From: Undaria pinnatifida
Lineage: Eukaryota; Sar; Phaeophyceae; Laminariales; Alariaceae
Direction of reading: 5' to 3'
DNA: 64,000 nt
Assembly: GCA_012845835.1 (NCBI GenBank)
Contig: JABAKD010000029.1
Location: 1,742,970 to 1,806,969 of the forward strand
The translations under genes were made by a program, and so were the position numbers. Positions 19,179-31,100 of this stretch are shown here, piece after piece; the first letter of the stretch is position 1; each line of letters starts with the position of its first letter. The notes under the pieces were generated by a model. That model saw only the letters and a program-made list of their open reading frames with translations, made no database searches and was not told where the DNA came from.

Positions 19179-22100
19179 ATGCATCAGGCTGTTGATCTTG
19201 TCCTCTCAGCCGTAGCAATTGCCTCATCATCGCCATCGCCATCATCACCGCTCCCTACCCCCGGCCTCAAGAACGCCGCCCGAGCCAAGAAACGGGGAGA
19301 GGAGGACGATTTTCAAGGAGAGACGGAAGGCCCAACTACTACTTCTAACGTTAGCAGCGATGGGGGGGGGGACAGCGGTCTTGGCAGCTCCTGGGGAAGT
19401 TTCTCCAGTGTGGTCGGACCCGATGAAGCTACGCGAAACCCTTTACAAGAGGAGGGAGAAGAGGACGACGACGATGAGACCGTTAGAAGGGGGATTTGGT
19501 TTCCCCCTCCTTTTGTGCCTCCGTCCCCACCTCCGGCACCGCCTTCTGAGGCAAGAGGAACTCCTTTTCTCGGGGCGGACCTCGCTGCTGCACCCCCCCG
19601 ACCTGCCCCCGCGTACTCTTACTTTGACGACGATGGCCTAGCCGTTCACGGAGGAGCCGCGACAGCGTCTGCTCGGAGAGGTGGAAGTGCGCGGAGCCAA
19701 CATCGAGGCCGGAGCGGCGGGGAGGACGGCGGGAGAGGGAGTCAGGGTGGGGGTGGAGGTGTCGGCGGTGGCGACGGAGAGCGGCGGTTATTGCAGCAGC
19801 AGCAGGAGGGGGGTGGGGGAGATCGGCGGGCCGGTGCAGGTGCAGGTGACGGTCATGGTTCACGAGATAGCGACTGCGTTAACGGTATCGATCTCGGCTG
19901 TCGCGCTGATGCTAGCCGTGGTAGCGCTAGCGTTGGCGGTGGCGGTGTCGTCAGTGGCAACGTTTGTCGTGGCATGAGCGATCGTGTTAGCGGTAGCGGT
20001 GACGGTAGTGTTGGCGGTAACATTACCTATGGCGTTGGTGATAACGTTAGCCGTGGTGCTGACGCTAGCGATAGCGTTGGCGGTGGCGCAGTTGGTAGTG
20101 GGAACGGTAGCGACCGGGGAGCGAACGCGAGGCGTCGACGACGACAGCAACAACATCCACAACAACGCCACCAGCACCAACAGCGGCAGCGGCGGGTTGG
20201 GCATGAGTCGAGCGACGGGGAGGGGGGGGGGGAGTTCGTGATGCTGGTAAGCAGGGAGGCGACTGTGAGGGAGCTGGCGGCAAGAGTCGGGGGGTTCCCG
20301 CAGGAGTGGCTGGAGGAAGCGTTTGGTGCTGTGGTGAGGAGGCAGGTGGAGAGAGCGGTTTACGACGCAAGGGCGCGGGCGGCGGTGAAGCGAGCTGTGA
20401 GGCTGCTGGATGGACGGGTTTCTTGGAAGCAGGTGGGCATTTTTTGGACGTTTTTTGCTGTTTTTCATTTTCCCGGATTATTGGTGAGGAGGCGGGAAAT
20501 GAGGGAAGGCGGGACGGAGGATCTAGGGAGGGGGGAGAGAGGATCTAGGGAGGGGGGAGGCAGGAGGAGAGTAATAGATGGGAGGGAGCAAGGGAGACGA
20601 ACGGGGGGGGGGAGGGGGCGGGAGGCGTTCCTTTCTTGTTTGATCTTGTTTTCTTCTCCTGAAAGGACATTAGTAAACGGAGAGGAGCGGGGAGGACCGA
20701 AGGGAAGGGAGGGTTTCTTGGAAGCAGGTGGGCGCCTTTTTGTTCCCGCTTCTTCTTTCTGGAGACGAAGATTGCAACGGGTGTGTACTGCAGGATGTAT
20801 ACTCTGGGTGTACCCGGGTACATACCCGAGTACAACCCAAACAAATGGGCTTGGGTACCTGGATACCTTGGTACACCCAAGGTACCCGAGTTTTTTTTTA
20901 TTTTTTTTATCCTCCATCGGATGGGGAAAAATCAAGCTTTAGCTCACCACACTTCCACGTATTTTCATAAGCGTCGTGTGTCGATTTAACTCAGTTGCTT
21001 TCGCAGCCCAACGCTAGCTGGCGCACCCTTCGGGTCCCATTGTAGGTATAGCGTAAGCTGTCCCTATCAGTGGTCTTCGTTACAACCCCGGCAGCGCAAG
21101 CTGCCGTTGTATGCGGATGCGTGTGTATGTCGACCCGGCCTGTCCCCTGAGGGTCAGTTTCGGTGGAGATAGCCACCCGGAATGTCATATTTCCGGGTAG
21201 TGTGGGACTTGCGAGAGATTACTGGGGGTACCCGGGTACATACCCGAGCATATAAAAAAAAAACACAACGCTGGAAGATTGGTAAGGAGAGGGGAAGAGA
21301 GCAGGGGAGGGAGACACGGAGGATGACGGGAGGATTTATTGGAAGCTGGTTGGCGTCGTTTTAGTCTTGTTTTTCTCCTCAGGAAGAAGAGGGGGAGGAG
21401 AGGAGAAGGGAGGAACGTTTCTTGGAAGCTGGTGAACCTTTTTTTTTTGTGTTGTTTTTCCCCCGGAAGAAGATTGGCAGGGAGAGGGAGAGGGGGGGGG
21501 GGGGGGGGGGAGGGAGGGAGGAACGGAGAGGGGAAGGATAGGATGGAGGAAGGGTAAGGGTTAGGATTAGGGTTAGAGGGGCGCGTGCTAAGAAGGAGGT
21601 ATACCTTTTTTTGCTTTTTTGTTTTGTTTTCTGAATGACGGGTCTTCTTGACCCAAGATCGTCGGAAATTCGATTTTTTTTCTTGTTGGAATAATTCTTC
21701 TTGAAAACCTATAATCCATAGCACCTTCCCCCCTCCCGTCCCCCCCCCCCGAAAAAAGAAAAAAACATGTTGTTGTGAGGTAGTAATGGCACAAAGCTCC
21801 TCTTAGGAGGAGCCTTATAAGGTAAATATTATTGATGCGCCTCTATCGTAGCATGCTTCGAGGGAAGAATGCTGGGAAGAGGGAGAGCGAGGGGGGAATG
21901 AGAGGGGGAGCTAGGGAGGGGTGAAAGGAGAGGGAGGGAAGGAGGGAAGGAGGGGGGGGGGGGCGATACTGTATTTGGAGAGAAAAAAGAAGTGAGAGCT
22001 CAATCCCATGGGTCTAGGTATACAAGGAAAACTATCGAATATCACGGTAAAGGGGCTCCATGATAAGTATTTCCCTTCTGAGGGCCCTAACTTAAAAAAG

Positions 22101-25100
22101 ATCCTCGCATACCTCGCCCGAGAAACTTGGTTGGGAGAAAAATAGTAGTGTTGTATACCGGATGTACAGTCCCATGACCTGCTGTAGGTGTACACACAAA
22201 AATATATTGCAACTACATTGCAAAAAACAAACTCGAAATTTCGACGTTTTTGGGTTAAACGCCTTGGCAACTGGAAAGCCGCTTCGGAGATAAATTACTT
22301 GAAATTGATATGGGGAGAAGTTTTGGGGCTCTAACGGAAGTTAAGGAGCCCCGTCATTTTGCAAAAGTATTTTTCGCCCAAAGTGCTACGAACCTCTTAT
22401 CACAGCGCGCGTCTAAAATGATATGTCGCTGGGATTGGGTAGAGCTCATCGGTTGGAGAACCCAGTCCATCATAAATGTTTCAGCCCGAAACAATGCAGG
22501 CCGTCGTTTCTTTCACGGGCCAGATGAGTTTTCGCGGGTCGGGTCGGAGTCGAGTCGGGGTTACTGTCACCCCGACCGGTGAGAGTGGGAAACCTTCTGA
22601 CCCGACAGGATCCGAGCCGTGAGTTGATCATTCCAACACTCCCTGTGACCCAGCCCGACTCGACTCTCGAGGTTTGCAAGCCTCCTAATAGTACAAGTAT
22701 GACCCTCGGGAAGGACGGTGACCACCACTGAAAAGCCCTAATAACAAATGCTACGCCCATCGTAGATTGCTCTTATCGCCATTGCTAGCTTGTCGCTGGC
22801 TTGTCGCCGACTATCGCTGGCTTGTCGCTGACCAATGCTGGCTGCCGCTGTGTGTGTCTTCACTGGCTGTGATGGGCATATGTTAGGTGGCGTTGACGGA
22901 GCAGGAGCTGGCGTCTCTGGCCCTCGATCAGGATGGCAGGATTCCAGACGGGGACCAGGTGAATGAATCGATAGCGACGGGGAGAGGGATAGCGATAGTG
23001 ACAGTGTTAGTGTAAGCGATAGCGAAGAACATACTTAGGAGTCATATGAACTCAAAAGGATAATACATCCGCAAAACAAGCGGCCGGTGTATTACGCTGC
23101 TTGCAAAGATGAGTATCGACCCTAAATTTATCGAACTATCGAACTCACAGCTTAAGTGTATAAAATATTTTTCTGAACAAGTGTTAGTGTCAGCGGTATG
23201 ATGGCGGTAGCGATAGCGGTAGCGGTAGCGGTAACGGTAGCGATAGCGATAGCGGTAGCGATAGCGATAGCGATAGCGGTAGCGATAGCGATAGCGATAG
23301 CGGTAGCGATAGCGATAGTGATAGCGGTAGCGATAGCGATAGCGGTAGTGGTAGCGATAGCGATAGCGATAGCAATAGCGATAGCGATAGCGGTAGCGGT
23401 AGCGATAGCGGTGGCGGTAGCGGTAGCGGTAGCGATAGCGTTAGCGATAGCGGTAGCGGTAGCGGTAGCGATAGCGGTAGCGGTAGCGGTAGCGATAGCG
23501 GTAGCGATAGCGGTAGCGATAGCGGTGTGGTGGTGGTAGCGTTAGCGATAGCGCTATTGGTAGTGGTAGCGTTAGCGATAGCGGTATTGGTAGTGGTAGC
23601 GTTAGCGATAGCGGTATTGGTAGTGGTAGCGTTAGCGATAGCGACATCGTTCGCGTTAGCGATAGCGATATCCTTCGCGTTAGCGATAGCGATATCCTTC
23701 GCGTTAGCGATAGCGATATCCTTCGCGTTAGCGATAGCGATATCCTTCGCGTTAGCGATAGCGATATCGTTCGCGTTGGCGATAGCGATATCGTTCGCGT
23801 TAGCGATAGCGGCGTCCTTCGCGGTAGCGATAGCGAGATCGTTCGCGTTAGCGATAGCGATATCGTTCGCGTTGGCGATAGCGATATCGTTCGCGTTAGC
23901 GATAGCGATATCGTTCGCGTTAGCGATATCGATATCGATTAACGATATCGTTCGCGTTAGCGATATCGATATCGATTAGCGATAGCGATATCGATTAGCC
24001 ATATCGTCAGCGATAGCGATGTCGATTAGCGATATCGTTAGCGATAGCGATAGCGATTAGCGATACGTAGCGATTAGCGATACGTAGCGATTAGCGATAT
24101 CGATTAGCGATATCGTTAGCGGTAGCGATAGCGATTAGCGATATCGTTAGCGGTAGCGATATCGATTAACGATATCATTAGCGATAGCGATATCGATGGG
24201 CGATATCGTTGGTGATATTGATATCGATATTGTTATCGATACCGATAGCGTTAGCGGTAGAGCAAGGCTTCGGTCTTGTAGTATCATACCCCGTTTTTTC
24301 ACCACCAGGTTTGGGCCACTCGCGCGAGTGACTCTTTATCTCACGGACGGTTAAGGCGTTGGGCGATTTTTTTGGTTGCAGCGTAGCTTACCCTTCATTG
24401 CAGATTCGTGTCGCAAAATTAAGGCAGCACGACCGCAAAGGAACAGAGTGGGCGTTCGCGCGCCTGATCCTGAACCACTAAAAACCGAAAATTAAGGTGG
24501 CCCCCCTACCGTAGCCTGGGAAGGCATCGATATCGATAGCGATAGCGAAAGCGATAGCGAAAGCGATAGCGACATATAGCCCCAGTACATACTATATAAT
24601 ATCAAATTAGCCTTACCCTTGCCCCCTCTCGCCCTATTTCCAGAAAGTAGACCGACGTGTTGGTGCGGATTCTACTCCGCGCCCGCCCCCACTCTCCCCC
24701 ATCCCCCCTCCCCCCCGCCCCCCTCTCGCTTCTGTGTTGTGTCTTGTTGTGCCCAACACCGCCCCCCCTCCCCCCCCCCCGCTCTTCGGTAACGCCTGCT
24801 TGTGTGTGGTGTGGTGTGCCAAACAGAACAAGGAGGTGTCGGTGTCCGGGAGATATTGGAAGGTAAGAGGCAATTTTATACTTACGGTATTAGAAGTAGA
24901 CTTACGCATTACAAGGTATATTTGTAGCGCTACGTTGAGCAGGAAGAGATCTACTTGTAGGAATATGAATGCGAGTAGCATTACATGTAGATTTATATAT
25001 GTATATATAGGAATGTGTAGGAATACGTGTAGGAGTTGTAGGAGTTGTATGAACACGTGTGTGTCCGAAGGACTAGTAGGAATATGTGTGCTGAGTGTAA

Positions 25101-28100
25101 GAAGCCGTGCAGGAACACGTGTACACCAATTTTCCTGCAGTTTTCCTTGGTTTGTTGCCATGGACTTATGAAACACCTGATGTAGATGCCTTGTTGCGAC
25201 GTGTTAATAATTAGTATTAATAGCCGTGACCACGAGCTGGTTTCATTGTTGAAAAACTTAATGTCACGTGTTATCGGTTGCCAGGTACCAGGCATTTTTT
25301 TCAACTATCGGGTACTTCGACCTACACGCTCTATGGATGTTGTCTTCGCTTTCTCGATATATCTTAGGGACGGACCTTAGGCACGGACCGTTACTGGTCC
25401 GTTAGTCTTTTCCGTGTTTTTCTTGTTCGTGTTTTCAAGTATGTGTAGGTTTTACCCTCAGGTATGTGTAGGTTTTACTCTCGGGTATGTGAAGGTTTTA
25501 CCCTCGGGTATGTGTAGGTTTTACCCTCGGGTATGTGTAGGTTTTACCCTCGGGTATGTGTAGGTTTTACTCTCGGGTATGTGTAGATTTTATCCTCGGC
25601 TATGTGTAGGTTTTACCCCCGGGTACGTGTAGGTTTTACCCTCGGGTATGCGTAGGTTTTACCCTCGGGTATGTGTAGGTTTTACCCTCGGGTACGTGCA
25701 GGTTTTACCCTCGGGTATGTGTAGGTTTTACCCTCGGGTATGCGTGTTTCGTCCTCGGCTATAATGCACCCCCCGTATGGATTACCCTCGGATATATGCA
25801 TGTTGTACCCTCAGGTGTATCCTCGGGTAGTTATGTTTGTTTTACCCTTAAGGGTATATGCGTGTTTGTTTTTCCCTCAGGTATACATACCCTCGAGTAT
25901 ACGCATGTTTTACCGTTGGGTACACGTGTGTGTTTTCGGGTACAGTATATGATATGATCCTGCTATTTTTCTGTTTTTCTATTTTTCTCTGTACCATGTT
26001 GTGCGCTCGCGCCCGGCGCGTCTTGCTCTGCTGTTTGTTTTCGCTTTTCTTTGTTATGTATATCGTACTATGTTTTGTCCTGCAGGTAGGATGCTTTCGT
26101 ATTTTTCCTCAGTATTGTATGTACCAAGATATGTACCATGCTCATGTCTGGCGCGTCGTTTCATTATGTTTGTCTTTGTTTCGTTTTTGTTGTGTCCCCT
26201 TCCTATCAGGTCGGAATGGCGGCGGCCGGAGGAGGCGTGTTGCTGTTCCTGAGTGGAGGAGTGGCGGCGCCGTCCGTAACGGCTTCTCTGTCGGCCGTGG
26301 GGTACGTTCATGAACAACTTTTTTTTTTGTCTACTTTTTTTACGACTCTGTCGTACATACCTGGTAGCCGATGCCACCAAGCCCATACATATTTTTAGTT
26401 TTATCTGGTACCAGGTGGTATATTTTTTGTCGTCTTCTTTTTTTTAATTTTGTCTGGTATGCTCTGCCTTGTTCTTGTTTGTTTGTTTTGTTTGTTTGTT
26501 TCATCGTGTCATCCCATTTATTGTTTTCGCACAGATTGATTAACATCACCCTGTTGACCCTGGTACAAGCTACACTGCTGCTGTACGTAGTTCTAAGGGG
26601 AGTCGCCGACCTACATACTTACACACAGTAATGCTTAATGAGGACGCACCGAGTAATACGCGCGATCGGAGTATCACGCACAGCTTGCAAAGATGAGTTT
26701 CGACGAAATCTTCGATCTCACAGCTGGAGTGTATTTTTATTTTTTATAATGATGTATATACTCTCTTTGTACTGTTTTTTAAAAAACCTCCCCCCCCCCC
26801 CACCCCCACCCCCACCCCCACCCCCTCGAACGCTATGCCCTCTCCTCACTGGTTGTACGACTTACAGGATAGGATTTATAGTTTCCACGCACAGATTGAG
26901 CTGCTCCGCCCCTCCCCGCCCCTCCCCGCCCCCCCTTCCCTATTGATCAAACCTAGGCCCCCACGTCCTCGAAAACTCCGCCCTCCCCTCACCAGTTATT
27001 CAACGAACAGGATTCGCTTGATAAACTGATCCATTTCCTTCCACGACTGTCAGATTTTGTTCCCCTCAAAAACGGGTTTTACGTATAGTTTCCGAGCACA
27101 AGACTTACTAACATCACCCTGTTGACCCTGATAGCAATTCTGTAGTTGCAAGGGGAGTCGCCGACCTATATCCTTAATGAGGACACACAACTCGTAATGC
27201 GCGCGATCGGAGTATCACGCACAGCTTCCAAAGATGAGTTTCGACAAAATCTTCGATCTCACAGCTGGAGTGGATTCTCATTTTCATAATATGCTCTCGC
27301 ACTCCCTCCCAGTAGTATGTCAGATACGGGGTCACATAGCGGGCCCTCCTCCCCCCTCCCCTCTACGGTCCTCTATCATACTACGAGAACAATTTTTGCA
27401 GGAATTTTGTTGTACTTACACTCGTCACTGATCGCCAGGCGTCCCCTGTCCCCTGTGAAGTAGTAGGCGAATATCGTCCCTATTATTAGTAAGTGAAAAT
27501 TGTGGGTTCAAAATCCTCCCAAGTGCATACTCACTCGCTCGTGCTCATAGCGCTCCAGCACCCTTGTGTGACCACGGACTCTAGATTTTTGACAAGAGTT
27601 GATGTGAGACAACGACAACAACAGGGATTTTTCTCGCGGAAAAAAAGGTCGAGCGGAAAAAGCGCATAGAGCGTGAGTTTGCGAAAAATCGATGAAAATC
27701 GACGAGCATGGGCTGAAAAGTGGGAATGCTGAACCCTACGTATGCGCGATAAAAATGAAGGCATGTACCGCCGTGGCAGGGGGGTAGGGAAAGAAACCTG
27801 TGACCGCGGCACGGCTTGTCCAGAATGTCGCTGCGGGTACGAGCTCTTGTCATGCGAGTTGAGCTGGAGGGTAGAAGTGACGATTTAAATAGGAAAAGCA
27901 AAGACAAGAACAAAAAACAAAAAAAGCGACGAAACAAACCAAAATATCATACCTGGTACTCGTACCTGTTACCTGTATCGATATTAAATATATACGACGA
28001 TAGCGATGAAGACCGCGATGACCTCACGATGATGATGATGATGATGATGATGGTCACCATGGGTGACTTCGGCGACTTTTCAACGTCATAACCTTGCTCC

Positions 28101-31100
28101 CAGACCCTTCAGCCCACATTTTTATTTCTCAGATAGCGACCATGCGGATGGTGAATGACAATATGGGAATATGTTTGGGGCGCAGACATCGGTTCCAATT
28201 TCAATACACCTACATAGTTTTTTAGACACCGTATACCGACAACATACCTGGTAGGTTTGTACTTAAATAGGCATGTATGTTTAAGGCTAAGAAGTTGCGT
28301 CCTCGAGGGTTGTGCTTATATAGGGTTCCTGTTAATGTGTGTGTGTGTGTTCTTCACATTAAACCGTTCTTCTACTCGTCGACATCCAGCACACCCAGTG
28401 TCCGTACTGATTCTTTACCCTAGAAAGATCAGCTCTGTGGTCACAAGCCACGACACAGAGATAATGCATCGTAATGCATTCGACAACGCAATGTCATGCC
28501 CTAGTACTGGGTACGACAGGCACAACATACATACGTCAGCAACAGAAATACATTGGAAGAGAGAAATACGAAATAAACAAAAACAAAAACAAAAACAAAA
28601 ACAAAAAACAAGAAACAAAATAAGAAAACAAATAAAAACAAAGATAAAAATAAAACAAAAAATGAAACAAACAAAATGAAGGGGAAATCGAAGAAACAAC
28701 CCAACCGCAAAGGAGAGCCAAAGCTCGAAAAAAAAAACATAATAAAATGAAATAAAATAAAGTAAAGTAAAACCAAAATAAGATAATCCGAACACGAGCC
28801 AAAAACCTGGACACGCAAGGAGGGAACAAAGGGGAAAAAAATACCCCAGAGAAAGACGAAAAGTGCTATGTACCTACTAGTCGGCCTGGTACCTTGCTAC
28901 CCTGCCTGCCATCTCCTTCCTGCCTTCGTCCACCGCGGTCTCCCTTCTATTCCTCCTGTTGCCCCCCCTGCCCCCATTCCCTTGGACGGCTTTCCTTCTA
29001 CTCCTCCTGTTTCCCCCCCTCCCCCCTTTGTGTTCTTCTCATTAAACCAAAATACCTTGTAAAAGAGAGAAACAACGAAAGAAACCAAGACAAAATAAAT
29101 AAATAAATAAATAAAAAGGGGAGCCAAAGCACGGGAGATAGAAACATACCCCGAGCATGAGCCAAAATGGACATGCAAGGGGGAAAGGAAGGGAAAAAAA
29201 AATACCCCGGAAAGAAACAAGTAGAAGAAGGAAGGCTGGGAGGGCCAAATAAAAGAGGCTCGTCACCTACCCACCATGCAAGACTCCCTTCATAAGGATA
29301 AGAAGGGGAAAGAAAAAAAGAAAAATAAAATAAAATAAATAAATTCACGGAAAAATCAAAGTACCAAGACATCACATTCCGAGCAGCCGCAGCAGTTGGC
29401 GGTACGAGTGGCATAGATAGAAAGGTTCCACCTACTAGTCGGCCTGGTACCTTGCTACCCTGTCTGCGGTCTCCTTCCTACTTTCATCTACCGCGGTTTC
29501 CCTTCTACTCCTCCTGTCCCCCCCCCTGCCCCCATACCCTTGGGCGGTGTTCCTTCTACCCCTCCTGCTGAATGGTATACGATAATTCCGAGTTGTTGCG
29601 ACGTATCTGGTACCATTTTTTTTTCTTTTTTCCCTTTCTTTGTTTGTTACGCTTACGAAGTTCATTCGGGGGGGGCGGAGCGCAAAAGCGGCAGTAGTGA
29701 CCCTTGTTGTCTTGCCTGATTGTTTAATGTTTTATTTTATTTTTTGCGTCGTTTCTCTCTTCGTTCCCTTGTTTGCCCCCCCCGCCAGCCTTATAATGCC
29801 GGTATCTTCTTCCTCTTCTTCGGCTTGTTTCGTCCGTGCATCAGCGGTGCAGTACTGGTAGTAGTTATCTGCTCCCCTTCGGCACGTATGCTGTCCTTCT
29901 TGCAGCCTTTCTGATCTTGCATCACATTCTTCAGAAGAAGTCGCGTCGTTTTTTTTGTCCCTTTTTTCCTTCTTTTTTTTTCTTATTTGATGGTCTGGCT
30001 TCTTTTGCTGTGTTCTCGTACCCGGTACTCTAGCGTATGACGTAACTTGATTTACCTTGATTAACGCTTTGACAGCTGGAATGCCTTTTATTTTTACAAA
30101 TTTACTTGAAGTTAGTATAGGGGGGATTTTGGGGCTCTAAAGGAGTTATTGGCGATTGTTTTTGGTTTACTCCGTCTCACGGAGCGAGTCTGTGACCACC
30201 GAACTAAGTTGCATCTCTCTAGGATGAAGAATCAGCACGGACACTACTAGATGTACTGATGTCTTTGGGTAGAAAGAAGCGGGTTAATGTGAAGGCAACA
30301 CGCACTGCAAAATAGTCTGGTGTGCTGTCTTGCATTTTTTTTCTTGTTTTACCCGCGTGCTCGTTGCGGGTGGCATCGCATGGCCAAATCACCCTTGCTG
30401 TATTTTGCAATGCGTGTTTCTGTCTCGTACTTTGTGACCACAGAGCTCGTCTCTGTGCTCTATGAGGCATCAGCACGGAAACTGGTTGTGCTGGATGCAT
30501 TTGGGTGCAAGTATCCGTTTAACCCTTTCGAGGCCCATGTCCAGCGATATTGTAGAACTATAAACGCGTTGCCATCATGGTGCTAGCATGCAGCACACGG
30601 TGGTGCAAGTTGTGCGCGTGTCTTACAGGTACTCGCTTTTTTTCGGGAGAGGGTGTTGTCTTCACATCAAACCGTCCTTTCTACCCAACGACATCAGTAC
30701 ACCCAGAGTCCGTGCTGATCCTTCATCCTGGAGAAATACAAATTCTGTGGTCACAGACTGCTGTGAGACGTAGTAAACCGGAGGTGGACATGGACAGTAT
30801 TAAGCCGGTCGCCCCGGTGGCGTATCAGGTTATCCTCGAGCCTGGTATAGGTCAGTTTCGTGAGTTCGAATCCCCCCGAGTGCATACTCGTGTAAATTCG
30901 TGGGAGCTTTTTCTTGCGCACAAATTGACTTGCGGAAAGCGCGAGAGCGTGAGTTCGCAACACTCGATGAAAAATCGGCGAGCAGTGGGATTGCTGAACC
31001 CTATGCGCGATAAAAATTGAAGGCAAGAACCGGGGGGAGAAGGGTAGACACCTGTGACCACGGCTTGTCCAGAAGCTGGAAAGTAGAAGTGTGCGAAAAA

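Noticed and set aside
20465-20935. Pro-rich minus-strand frames downstream of exon 1
   Set aside because: They are complements of the G/A-rich echo repeats in intron 1.
23198-24260. CRISPR-like array or a repeat protein in the GCGATA region
   Set aside because: No unique spacers between repeats. The unit is a hexamer that drifts gradually, as in a satellite.
25440-25935. CRISPR array
   Set aside because: 23-bp units are directly adjacent with no spacers, in a eukaryotic intron.
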